Shown here piece after piece: positions 41,810-49,378 of a stretch of DNA of 49,378 nucleotides. The position numbers and the translations under genes were made by a program. The notes beneath the pieces were generated by a model. That model was not told where the DNA came from. It saw only the letters and a list, made by a program, of their open reading frames with translations, and ran no database searches. This stretch comes from Secundilactobacillus paracollinoides DSM 15502 = JCM 11969. Lineage in GTDB: Bacteria > Bacillota > Bacilli > Lactobacillales > Lactobacillaceae. The DNA is taken from positions 1-49,378 of the forward strand of contig NZ_BBAG01000021.1 in NCBI RefSeq assembly GCF_001311135.1, given 5' to 3'. How positions within the stretch are numbered: position 1 is the first letter of the stretch; each line of letters begins with the position of its first letter.

Positions 41810-43196
41810 TTACTCCCGTGTCTCACCACGATGCCGAACCACATAAACCACAGTCGCCAAAATCAGCACCAACGCACCAACAATCACCGACACTCGCGTA
41901 TCAGGATTCACAAACATAAACGCCACGATCACCCACAACATGGCGAACGCAAAGTAGTTCGAGAACGGGTACAGCGGAAGTTTAAACGGATGGTCAGTCA
42001 TGACTTGCGGATTGCTCTTGCGGAATCGTAATTCAGCTAAGAGGATCACGAACCACGCACCATGCCGGGTAGTACGGAGGAACTAAAGACGACCACAAAC
42101 AGATTCGACGTCGACTTGCTGTACGTTGACGCCAGCGTATCGATGATGAACCCAAGCAGGATCCCGCCAGAAATACCTAAAATAGCAGCATCCGGCACGA
42201 CTCGTTTCGATAATCGCCCTAACACCTTGGGTGCGTCACCTTCATGCGCTAACTTAAACAGCATCCGACTTGACGAATAAATACCGGAGTTCGCACCGGA
42301 CAGTGCCGCCGTCAGAACAACGAAATTAATCACCGAGGCAGCAGCGGTAATGCCGACCTTCGCAAACGTTGACACGAATGGCGACCCCAAACTGCTGAGC
42401 TGGTTCCACGGGTAAATGGTGACGATCACAAAGATCGCACCCACGTAGAATATCAGAATTCTGAATAACACCGATTTAACAGATTTAATAATGGCCTGTT
42501 GTGGATTAGCAACCTCCCCTGCTGAAATTCCCAGCAGTTCGATGCCTTGGTAGGACCCAACAATGATGGACATTGAGAAGAAGAAACCGGTAAACCCACC
42601 AGTGAAGAAGCCGCCGTGCGCCCAAAGGTTACTCAACCGATTGGATGACCACCGTTGCCCCAGCCAAAGAAGATCAGTCCAAGGCCTAAGAGAATCATGG
42701 CGATAATCGTCAACACCTTGATCATGGCAAACCAAAACTCCAGTGACCCATACGCCTTTGCGCTGGCCAGGTTGGCGGCAACAAGAAAGACAATGATAAT
42801 CAGTCCTGAAACAAAGGCGTTGATATGCGGCCACCAGTATTTCAAATACTCCGTGGCAGCGACCACCTCAGACATCCCGACAACAATGTACTCAAAGACG
42901 TTCGCCCACTTGGCTAAATAACCAGCCAACGGATGGACGTATTCGGTCGCGTAGTCCGCAAATGAGCCGGTGCCGGGATTGATGTAGATCATTTCACCAA
43001 GTGCCCGCATCACAATGTATAAAATCAGGCCGACAAACATGTAGGCCAGTAAAACAGACGGCCCGGTCCACTTAATGGTCGATGAAGACCCCATAAACAG
43101 CCCAACACCAATGGCACCACCTAAGGAGATCATCTCCATCTGCCCAGCGGTCATGGACCGCTGCAGTTTGGGTGCCTCGTTAATCTTTCGTTTCAT
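41810..43196 (-). CDS. Amino acid permease, APC/AAT family (two frame breaks as read)
   Basis: About 463 residues when joined, about twelve helices. Starts MTAGQMEMISLGGAIGVGLF, the family substrate-binding helix 1; further MIYINPGTGSFADYATEY and GIELLGISAGEVANPQQAI in the second frame. One base is missing near 42636 and one near 42055. Substrate unclear: AAT members carry aromatic, basic, GABA or proline-type amino acids. Divided from the serine hydrolase by repeat copy G. Confidence 0.88.
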
Positions 43197-43212
43197 GAAT
43201 TTTGATTCCTCC

Positions 43213-43338
43213 AGAGAGAGTGAAGCAAGGCGGTTAGAGGGCGGAGCATAAGCTAACTCTGGCAGAAATGCCTGGGTTTGGCATTTTTGCCAGAGTTGGC
43301 TTATGCAGTAGCCCTCTGCCTTGCGAAACTCGTTTAGT
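43213..43338 (+). repeat. Nested-hairpin element copy G
   Basis: Family 1 copy. GCAAGGC/GCCTTGC, AGAGGGC/GCCCTCT, then a long stem CATAAGC...GCTTATG running through AACTCTGGCA to loop TGGGTTT. CGGTT and CGGAGC junctions and the GCGAAACTCGTTT tail match the others. It lies between two minus genes but is itself on the plus strand. Confidence 0.82.
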
Positions 43339-43448
43339 CTATTTCACAGAGAACCACCAGCATAAAAAATGTCTGAGTTTGGCATCTCACTAGTGGTCAA
43401 ATAGGTACCTTTTGAAAAAAAACCTCACAACTTAGTACCCTGACTAGT

Positions 43449-44456
43449 TTACTTTTCCTCAAGATAAGTTGCAATAACCGCATTACGCCGAGCCAAAAAA
43501 GGCTTATTCGGCGCGTCAGGATGCACCCGGTTCGACAGAAAAACCAGCCCTTGATTCGTCACAAGATCAAGCACGATTGCTGTCCCAGTATACCCGCTAT
43601 GCCAAATACACTGGTGCGGATGGGCATCATTTACCGGCAATAATGCCCAGCCAAACGACCGCCCCTGGTGCCCCAAAGGCGTCTGATCCTTTGCAATCTG
43701 CTGGCGAAACTGATCGGGCAACGGTGAGTTATGACCGCTTAAAATCGCTTGTTCAAAGGTAACGAGATCATCTCGAGTCGCAAACAACCCAGCCGACCCG
43801 CACCGCTCGCGAAGCACAAATGCCTTGGGGTCATGCACAACACCACGTATTAGGCCGCGTGTGGGCGATAATTCCGTTGGCACACACATGGCGGCATCCG
43901 TTGGAGAAAAGGTGCTATGCGCCATTTTCAGGGGTTCTAAGACGCGCTGAGCAATAAGTTGCTGAATCGGCGTTCCGGTAATGGCTTCAGCAATCCAGCC
44001 TAAGAAAATAAAATTAATGTCCGAATAGACCATTTTTTGTTCAAAGTCCGGCCCAACGTGGAGGTTGAGCAGTGCATCGTGCAACTGACTAGCTGGCAGC
44101 TTATTGCGGTTTGGGATATACCCGGCGATGCCAGAGGTATGTGTGATCAAATGACGCACGGAAACGGTGGTGTCCGTCCATTCCGGCAGATACCCATGCA
44201 CCTTATCCGTCAGGGCCAACCGTCCTTCATCCACCAACTGTAAAATGACATTGACGGTTCCGACCACTTTGGTCAGTGAGGCCAGATCATAATATTGATT
44301 TTCCTTTAGTGGTTCATAGCCGGGCAGCAATTGTTCAGCGCCGTAGATGCCGCTCTGAACCGTGTTGTCATCAATAAAGGCGTAGCTGATTCCGGGCACG
44401 ACCCCCTCTTCAACCAATGCGTGCATGTCGCGAATCGTTTTTGAATATGTTGCCAT
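43449..44456 (-). CDS. Serine hydrolase, beta-lactamase/PBP4* family
   Basis: 335 residues of the class C-like serine hydrolase fold: catalytic SLTK (in DLASLTKVVG), second motif YSDINF (Tyr-x-Asp), third motif WHSGYTG. No signal peptide, so cytoplasmic or peripheral; may be an esterase or a D-aminopeptidase-like enzyme rather than a resistance beta-lactamase. The frame is intact. Confidence 0.85.
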   Translation of the reverse strand: MATYSKTIRDMHALVEEGVVPGISYAFIDDNTVQSGIYGAEQLLPGYEPLKENQYYDLASLTKVVGTVNVILQLVDEGRLALTDKVHGYLPEWTDTTVSVRHLITHTSGIAGYIPNRNKLPASQLHDALLNLHVGPDFEQKMVYSDINFIFLGWIAEAITGTPIQQLIAQRVLEPLKMAHSTFSPTDAAMCVPTELSPTRGLIRGVVHDPKAFVLRERCGSAGLFATRDDLVTFEQAILSGHNSPLPDQFRQQIAKDQTPLGHQGRSFGWALLPVNDAHPHQCIWHSGYTGTAIVLDLVTNQGLVFLSNRVHPDAPNKPFLARRNAVIATYLEEK

Positions 44457-44610
44457 CTCCTGCAGCCACTTCCTAGTTTCTTTTTTAAAGATGCACCTAG
44501 TTTAGCACAAGAACAGAATTAAGATTTCGCCTTTCTTTTATTCCTTGCCAGTCAGTCCGCGTGAGGTAACCGTTTAAACGCGGATGATATTTATTTTTAA
44601 ACGAGCCCAC

Positions 44611-44645
44611 AAAAAAATCGGGAACATTGTCCCGATTTTTAAAAA
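44611..44645. terminator. Terminator of the aminotransferase gene
   Basis: AAAAATCGGGA (44613-44623) pairs with TCCCGATTTTT (44630-44640); A and T tails make it bidirectional in form. Confidence 0.88.
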
Positions 44646-44653
44646 GTATCACA

Positions 44654-45692
44654 TTAGTCTAATGGCACTTTTTGAATCCAGCCTTCAGGCGCCTCAACGT
44701 CACCAAACTGAATCCCAGTTAAGGTGTCGTAAAGTTTCTGGGTGACTGGTCCAACTTCAGTTTCACTGTAGAATACGTGTAACTTGTCGTGGTATTCGAT
44801 ACCGCCGATTGGTGCAATAACGGCAGCCGTCCCCATGGCACCAGCTTCAGTGAACCGGTCTAGATCATCAATGAAGACGTCGCCTTGAACAGGTGTCATC
44901 CCTAAGTTGTGTTCAGCTAAGTATAACAATGAGTACTTCGTGATCGAAGGCAGAATTGAATCTGACTTAGGGGTCACAAATTCGTTATCCTTGGTGACAC
45001 CGAAGAAGTTGGCAGAACCCGCTTCTTCGATCTTCTTATGGGTTGCGGGATCAAGGTAGATAACATCTGAGTAACCAGCCTTGTGCGCTTCGTCGCCAGG
45101 AAGTAAACTCCCGCCGTAGTTACCGCCGACCTTAGACTGGCCAGTCCCATGAGGGCAGCCCGGTCGTAGTATGACGTGGTAAAGTTGGTCGGTGTCACAC
45201 CACCCTTGTAGTAGGCACCAACAGGCATTGCAAACACCGTAAAGATGTATTCTTGCGCTGGGTGAACACCGATATTACCGCCGACACCAATCATTAAGGG
45301 CCGTAAGTATAAGGTACCTCCCGTACCATATGGTGGCACATAATCGGCGTTTGCTTTAACAACCGATTTAACGGCAGCGATAAACTTGTCTTCTGGGAAG
45401 GCAGGCATCAATAACCGTTCACAACTCTTGTGCATCCGGGCTGCGTTTTGATCTGGACGGAATAAATTAATTTCGCCATCCTTCGTGCGATAGGCCTTCA
45501 AGCTTCAAAATCGGCTTGCCCATAGTGTAACCCAGTGGAACCTTCGCTAATATGTAACGTTGCATCTTCTGTTAATTCACCATCGTCCCACTTGCCATCA
45601 GCGTAATGTGCGATGAAACGATACGGTAAATCCATGTAATTGAAGCCTAAGTTGGCCCAATCAATTGTAGATGGTTCTGGTGCTTTTGCCAA
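44654..45692 (-). CDS. ilvE: Branched-chain amino acid aminotransferase (two frame breaks as read)
   Basis: About 345 residues when joined. Transaminates Leu, Ile and Val with 2-oxoglutarate (PLP fold type IV). The catalytic Lys is in SKVGGNYGGSLLPG, visible only after restoring one base near 45147; a second is missing near 45500 (YGQADFE to GLKAYRTKDG). TTG at 45692 (MAKAPEPSTIDWANLGF) follows AGGAG. Its promoter carries a CodY-like site and a leader hairpin. Confidence 0.92.
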
Positions 45693-45725
45693 ACAGACCA
45701 CTCCTCAAAAATTAATATGTTTTAA

Positions 45726-45765
45726 TTAAAAATCATTTGAGGGAGTTATCCCTCATTGATTTTTA
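45726..45765 (-). promoter_or_regulatory. 5' leader hairpin of the aminotransferase gene
   Basis: On the minus strand AAAAATCA, TGAGGGA and TCCCTCA, with ATTTTT form a hairpin with a T run, beginning within a few bases of the predicted start and ending about 30 bases before the coding start. It could act as attenuator or as a stabilising 5' stem-loop. Confidence 0.5.
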
Positions 45766-45798
45766 ATAAATTGTAGTCTGAAACGGTGTTCCTGTCAA
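45758..45798 (-). promoter_or_regulatory. Promoter of the aminotransferase gene with CodY-like box
   Basis: Perfect TTGACA, 17-bp spacer and TACAAT on the minus strand (45793-45798 and 45770-45775). The sequence AATTTATTAAAAATC (45758-45772) overlaps the -10 and agrees with the CodY box AATTTTCWGAAAATT at 11 of 15 positions. CodY control of BCAA genes is known; binding here is inferred. Confidence 0.65.
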
Positions 45799-45889
45799 CC
45801 CGCCCTCAAAAAATAACCATGTTTGCTGACGAACGGCTGCATTTTTGCTACAATGGGGCTGGCATTTGAAGAAAAGAGGATATAATACT

Positions 45890-46218
45890 TTGGCAAGCAA
45901 TTCGGATTCGATTTACAACGTGTTGACCTATGTCAAACGACATCCAGATCGGGTCATCTTTAAACCACAAGAATTCACCAACGTTGTCACTATCGGCATT
46001 CCAGACACGGTCAAAGTCGCTAACCAGGACATCTACTTTCCTAGTGACCGTCTCAGCGTGAACTTGATGACTGACGATTTTTTGGGCGAGTATGGCGACC
46101 TGCTGGACCATTTTTATGAGCTGACGAAACAAACTAAGCCTGACTACCGTGATGTTTGGATCACGACGAGTCATCTAAAAAAGAACATCTTTTTTTGTTA
46201 GATCTGTCTTTTGAATAG
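45890..46218 (+). CDS. Hypothetical protein (probably frameshifted near the end as read)
   Basis: About 109 residues from TTG at 45890 behind AAGAGG. Mixed alpha/beta soluble protein (MASNSDSIYNVLTYVKRHPD, FPSDRLSVNLMTDDFLG). As read it stops at 46201 (KNIFFC). Restoring one A in the AAAAAA run at about 46178 gives KEHLFLLDLSFE with a stop at 46218, which I favour. I do not recognise the family. A TACAAT -10-like box lies at 45849. A weak GC hairpin with TTTTT at about 46225-46255 follows. Confidence 0.6.
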
Positions 46219-46313
46219 CATTACCCACGCTGGCCAAATGGGCGGCGTTTTTATTCTAACATATGAAATGGGAATGCTTGTCGCCATCCATCATTCCTTT
46301 CATTTTGAAATCC

Positions 46314-46353
46314 AAAAAAAGGCCTCAAACGCTGACAAATCAACGTTTGAGAC
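46314..46353 (-). terminator. Terminator of the minus-strand tRNA
   Basis: GGTCTCAAACG and CGTTTGAGGCC pair, followed by TTTTTTT on the minus strand, just past the tRNA 3' end. Confidence 0.8.
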
Positions 46354-46361
46354 CTATGTTA

Positions 46362-46434
46362 TCACCCGCACGGGGATCGAACCCGTAACTCCGCCTTGAG
46401 AGGGCGACGTCTTAACCAATTTGACCAGCGGGCA
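46362..46434 (-). tRNA. tRNA-Glu (anticodon CUC), atypical acceptor end
   Basis: Cloverleaf on the minus strand: D arm GTC/GAC around AAATTGGTTAA, anticodon stem TCGCC/GGCGG with loop CCTCTCAA-type giving CTC at 34-36, T arm ACGGG/CCCGT with TTCGATC. Acceptor pairs C7-G66 to C3-G70 are good, but 2-71 is G-T and 1-72 is T-G. No CCA is encoded. CUC Glu tRNAs are less usual in lactobacilli than UUC. Confidence 0.75.
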
Positions 46435-46568
46435 ATGGCATGATGACACAATTATTTTAGAACATCATTCAATTTACACGTTTTTATGCAAAAAGTCAAC
46501 CGTTTTGGGAGAATATACGTTATTTGAGGTAATATCCAAAAAAATCAGGTGAATTTTGCAATTGTCAG

Positions 46569-46597
46569 TTGACATTGATTTTAAAAGAAGTTAAACT
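46569..46597 (+). promoter_or_regulatory. Promoter of tRNA-Gln
   Basis: Perfect TTGACA (46569-46574), 17-bp spacer, TAAACT (46592-46597), about 30 bases before the mature 5' end. Confidence 0.75.
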
Positions 46598-46626
46598 ATT
46601 AAATTGTCAGATAGCTTATCGCTTAT

Positions 46627-46699
46627 TGGGTATTCGCCAAATTGGTAAGGCAGCGGACTCTGAATCCGTAAGTTACTGGTTCGAGCCCAGTATACCCAA
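46627..46699 (+). tRNA. tRNA-Gln (anticodon CUG)
   Basis: Acceptor TGGGTAT/ATACCCA (7 bp with the U1-A72 pair typical of Gln), anticodon arm GCGGA CTCTGAA TCCGT giving CTG at 34-36, T arm ACTGG/CCAGT with TTCGAGC. CCA is not encoded. Own promoter and terminator. Confidence 0.88.
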
Positions 46700-46708
46700 T
46701 TATTATTA

Positions 46709-46737
46709 ACCGCCTGCATGATTATGCAGGCGGTTTT
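46709..46737 (+). terminator. Terminator of tRNA-Gln
   Basis: ACCGCCTGCAT, loop GATT, ATGCAGGCGGT, then TTTTT. Confidence 0.88.
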
Positions 46738-46755
46738 TCGTATCTTCAATTCAAG

Positions 46756-47397
46756 CTACTTATTTAGGATAGCCGCTAAGTGACGAGTGAGGGTCGCCAC
46801 TGTTTTGTACTGATCAGCCCCCGCCGCAATTAACGCTGGCAAGTCAACGGAACCAGCCCAAGCCGCTGAAAAACAGTGTATCCCGACTTCCCGACAGTTT
46901 TCTAAATCGCCGATCGTGTCGCCCACATACGCGAGCTCAGCCGGTTTTAGGTCGTTATCTGTCATCAGCTGACGCAATTGAGCCGCTTTATTCGGGTGCT
47001 CAGGGTCACCGGTCAGGACTGGTGCAAAATCGTCTGTCAACCCTAAGGCGAAAAGCGTGATTTGACAGCTCTCAGCTCCCTTACCCGTCACTACAGGTGT
47101 TTTAACGTTGGCATGGTGTAACATTGCCAACTGCTCACGAATGCCAGCAAACGGGCCATCGATGAGATGATGGGCCGCACGATAATTTTGGTAAAACGTG
47201 GTCATTAACGTCGCTGGTGCATCGGGAACGAGTTCGCGCAGCATTCCTGCCTCATTGACGCCAAACGTCGCCAGAATGGTTTGATTGGAAATTGTCTGCC
47301 CAGAATAATCATGAACCGTTTTTCGAAACGCTTCAAAAATAACGGGGAACGTCTCTGCCAACGTCCCGTCAATGTCAAAGTCCACCATTTTTAACAT
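46756..47397 (-). CDS. HAD family hydrolase (phosphoglycolate phosphatase-like)
   Basis: 213 residues with all four HAD motifs: DFDIDGTLAET (nucleophile Asp), VVTGKG, Lys in NKAAQL, and YVGDTIGDLENC. The cap is helical (subclass I). Substrate not fixed: phosphoglycolate, pyrophosphate or other small phosphates are possible. ATG at 47397; the ATG at 47388 (MVDFDIDG) is a second choice. Stands alone. Confidence 0.85.
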   Translation of the reverse strand: MLKMVDFDIDGTLAETFPVIFEAFRKTVHDYSGQTISNQTILATFGVNEAGMLRELVPDAPATLMTTFYQNYRAAHHLIDGPFAGIREQLAMLHHANVKTPVVTGKGAESCQITLFALGLTDDFAPVLTGDPEHPNKAAQLRQLMTDNDLKPAELAYVGDTIGDLENCREVGIHCFSAAWAGSVDLPALIAAGADQYKTVATLTRHLAAILNK

Positions 47398-47494
47398 AAT
47401 CAGCCACCACTTTCTGTTTTAACTGTCTCCAGCATAGCACAGGCAGCAAGATTGTTCTGTGAGGAGTCGTCAGACAGCGTGCTGATGACCCAAA

Positions 47495-47527
47495 ACGGCG
47501 TTATTATGACGCCAGATAACGCCGTTG
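47495..47527. repeat. 11-bp inverted repeat between HAD and cvpA genes
   Basis: AACGGCGTTAT and its exact complement ATAACGCCGTT are separated by 11 bp. It lies in the divergent promoter gap, so it could be an operator; there is no T run. Confidence 0.4.
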
Positions 47528-47618
47528 TTATCAGAACGCAATAATTCTTAACACACCCTTTACCACTCCCCACGGTATAATGGATGTATTCCCATCAGAG
47601 AGGATTGAGATTACCACT

Positions 47619-48143
47619 ATGATCTATACTTGGGTCATTATTTTAATATTGGCACTGGGCCTTATTTCGGGCTATCGCAGTGGGTTTGTCACCATGCTCG
47701 TTCGGCTGGTCGCGTACGCCATTGCCTGGCTGCTGACCATGGCCTTTAGTGATAAGTTAGCCCAGTTGCTGTACAGTGCCGTGACCAACGGCAGTACGGC
47801 GTCGACAATCACTGTGCCGCGGGCGTTTTCCGGCATTTTATTTTTCGTCATGTTCAGTGTCATCTACGGCATTGTTCGCCGAATCGGCAGTGATCTAAAT
47901 ATCATTACCCGCCTGCCGCTGATTCACCAGGCAAACGCACTGTTAGGGGCTGCCATTAGTTTTATCATTCGTTACCTGTTTATTTTTCTGGTATTGAACG
48001 TGCTGTTACTCTTCTCGACCACCTGGACAACTAGCCAGTACCAAAATTCGAGTCTGGCGCAAACGATCGTTAAAAAAACGCCGGTGGTTTCTGGCCAACT
48101 TTATCGACAATGGCAGGATAGCCGCAGTTCGACCAATAATTAA
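47619..48143 (+). CDS. CvpA family membrane protein
   Basis: About 174 residues, four membrane helices with the family's GYRSGFVTMLVRLVAYAIAWLL opening and RLPLIHQANALLGAAISF. CvpA homologues affect envelope integrity and colicin V production; function here unknown. The ATG at 47619 (MIYTWVIILIL) is preferred. A perfect TATAAT lies at 47576 but with no good -35. Confidence 0.8.
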   Translation: MIYTWVIILILALGLISGYRSGFVTMLVRLVAYAIAWLLTMAFSDKLAQLLYSAVTNGSTASTITVPRAFSGILFFVMFSVIYGIVRRIGSDLNIITRLPLIHQANALLGAAISFIIRYLFIFLVLNVLLLFSTTWTTSQYQNSSLAQTIVKKTPVVSGQLYRQWQDSRSSTNN

Positions 48144-48231
48144 GTTATGGTTAATTACTAGATTAATAATATGAATTTAACGCACGTATCACTATAATGA
48201 AGCCAACAAAATTGTTTGAGGAGGAATTACC

Positions 48232-48438
48232 GTGCTTACACTAATCATCATCGGCATAATCCTGTTTTTTGGTCTCCGGATCTTCTTTGGATTATTCGGT
48301 TGGTTATTTCGAATTTTAGGAATTCTGATCATCGGCGGCCTCGTATTCGCGTTTGCGTCGTCGTTTATCGGTATTTTTCTAATTGTCGCGGTCGTTTTAG
48401 TCGGAAGCTGGTTCGTGGGCGGCTTTTTAAATAACTAA
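48232..48438 (+). CDS. Small two-helix membrane protein, hypothetical
   Basis: 68 residues, almost entirely hydrophobic, two to three helices (MLTLIIIGIILFFGLRIFFG, IGIFLIVAVVLVGSWFVGGF). GTG at 48232 follows an excellent GAGGAGGAA. A TATAAT box is at 48193. 20 bp ahead of the next gene, so cotranscribed. Reminiscent of phage-shock-associated small proteins, but I cannot assign a family. Confidence 0.7.
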   Translation: MLTLIIIGIILFFGLRIFFGLFGWLFRILGILIIGGLVFAFASSFIGIFLIVAVVLVGSWFVGGFLNN

Positions 48439-48458
48439 CCACCGAAAGGAAGACACAC

Positions 48459-48961
48459 ATGCGTTCAAGACAAGTTAAATCCAGAAAAAGGCGCTGGCCT
48501 GTGGTGGTCACTATCATTATTGCCATTCTGCTGATTATCATTATCTGCGGTGCGCTATTTTTTACCCAGATAAACAACGCCATGCGCTCAGCAACTGGCA
48601 AAGACACCCCCGCTGATACAGTAGTTAAAAACGAACTCGTTAAAAAAATCGAAGCTTCTAAAACTGGCAATGCCCAGACAGATGCCGCAATTGATAAAGC
48701 CGCAACCACACTGAAACAAACTAAGATGAGTACGATCATGAAGCCGCTAAGAATCAAAACCAGGCCAGCGCGCTCCTTGATAAAACGACGGATCTTACAG
48801 CAGCACAGTCTAAGGCTGCCACAACAGTTGTCTTCCATAACGCGGCCTATTCAAAACTGCGCACAGCCATTGCCGATGGCAACTGGGTGGCTGCCTATAA
48901 TCAATATAAAACACTCTCGACAAACGGCAATTTCAGCACCCTTGAAGGTGAACTGAATTAA
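48459..48961 (+). CDS. Membrane-anchored hypothetical protein (frameshifted as read)
   Basis: About 168 residues when joined: basic N-terminus MRSRQVKSRKRRWP, one membrane helix (VVVTIIIAILLIIIICGALF), then an extracytoplasmic helical domain running KNELVKKIEASKTGNAQTDA. After one missing base near 48740 the second frame gives EAAKNQNQASALLDKT and AAYNQYKTLS. ATG at 48459 behind GAAAGGAAG. Family not recognised; pairs with the small membrane gene upstream. Confidence 0.65.
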
Positions 48962-48994
48962 CCAGTAATGCTATAAGTACCGATTCCAAAATAT

Positions 48995-49032
48995 GCCCAC
49001 TACCAATCAAATGATTGGTAGTGGGCTTTTTG
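48995..49032 (+). terminator. Terminator of the 48232-48961 gene pair
   Basis: GCCCACTACCAATCA pairs with TGATTGGTAGTGGGC, then CTTTTT. Strong stem. Confidence 0.9.
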
Positions 49033-49101
49033 TATGGAATCCGACACAGTATTAATCGGGGTAAGTCAACTGCCACATAGCAAAACGAGTCACAACAAAA
49101 C

Positions 49102-49262
49102 TAGGTGATAGTCCGTTGCATGCCGCAATTTGGCACTCCGCTGTGATGGCTCGCGATGAAGCTAATTCAATTTCTGACAAGACATTCACTAGCTCCCCGA
49201 AGCGACCCCACCTCAGCCTGCAGGGCCGAACGGTGGAACGAAGCGGCATAGTGGTGCAATTT
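49102..49262 (-). mobile_element. Family 2 element, internally deleted reverse copy
   Basis: Both ends of the interior survive: AGGTGATAGTCCGTTGC with GCAATTTGGCAC on one side and AGCGACCCCACCTCAGCCTG on the other, colinear with the 10024 copy read in reverse. About 400 bp between are missing. There is no gene from 48962 to the window end. Confidence 0.6.
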
Positions 49263-49283
49263 AAATGACTCAAAATCAATGTC

Positions 49284-49320
49284 AAAAAAAAGCGGACTAT
49301 TTTATAAAAATAGTCCGCTT
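49284..49320 (-). terminator. Terminator for a minus-strand gene beyond the window
   Basis: AAGCGGACTATTTT pairs with AAAATAGTCCGCTT, followed on the minus strand by TTTTTTTTGAC. The gene it serves lies past 49378. Confidence 0.75.
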
Positions 49321-49378
49321 CCGCTCCAGTCTTTAACTGGTTTGTTTCAGGCGTTTAAAGCCGTTTATTCAATTTCTC

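Noticed and set aside
45700..45800. T-box upstream of the aminotransferase gene
   Set aside because: The leader is only about 75 nt long and lacks the AAGGTGG core; the hairpin alone does not support a T-box.
46211..46399. 62-codon frame running into the tRNA-Glu region
   Set aside because: It overlaps a terminator and a tRNA on the other strand and has no start site.

Overview
The window looks like a chromosomal segment of a low-to-mid GC member of the Lactobacillaceae (Lactobacillus sensu lato). This is inferred from three things: the conserved block tdk-prfA-prmC-tsaC-glyA-upp-atpBEFHAGDC-DUF1146-murA-mreB-yidD-DUF2969-rodA, the lactobacillus-type small genes (DUF1054, YueI/DUF1694, DUF2785), and the frequent TTG/GTG starts behind strong Shine-Dalgarno sites. 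I cannot name a species. No prophage, CRISPR array, resistance island or transposase gene is visible.

Layout. 275-3500: ezrA (-), a free methionine-R-sulfoxide reductase, and rpsD with an S4-type leader. 3560-6850: a small membrane gene and DUF1054 (-), yueI-like, rarA, a 6S RNA and a membrane protein. 7150-9930: a universal stress protein, tag and a membrane glycerophosphodiesterase. 10780-16500: DUF2785, a GntR/ABC-2 cassette and a Bce-type ABC pair, all minus. 16880-19820: metN-metI-metQ behind a Met-type T-box. 19850-24910: a GcvH-like lipoyl protein and the rodA/mreB/murA envelope cluster. 26100-32660: the complete F1Fo ATP synthase operon. 32830-39000: upp, glyA, tsaC, prmC, prfA and tdk. 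39570-41630: murT-gatD (lipid II amidation). 41810-45790: amino acid permease, serine hydrolase and branched-chain aminotransferase. 45890-49378: two tRNA genes, HAD phosphatase, cvpA and small membrane proteins.

Two repeat families occupy the intergenic space. Family 1 ('nested-hairpin element', seven copies A-G) has fixed flanks and junctions. Its stems keep pairing while their sequence changes between copies, and the five long copies end in a conserved seven-base loop (CGGNYTT-like). Family 2 is a transposase-less element. One 619-bp copy has inverted ends GGGTCTTTCC and a perfect 8-bp target duplication, and sits inside a Family 1 copy. A 104-bp copy also has an 8-bp duplication. The interior of Family 2 folds as a stem with two side hairpins, and compensatory changes separate the two large copies. 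Families 1 and 2 are my candidates for an undescribed system.

Caution on sequence quality. About 33 single- or double-base frame breaks interrupt about 22 genes, including atpD, murA, prfA and glyA. Almost all are missing bases in or beside short homopolymers, and the downstream frame always carries the rest of the same protein. I read these as base-calling or assembly errors rather than gene decay, and I annotate the restored genes with the break positions.
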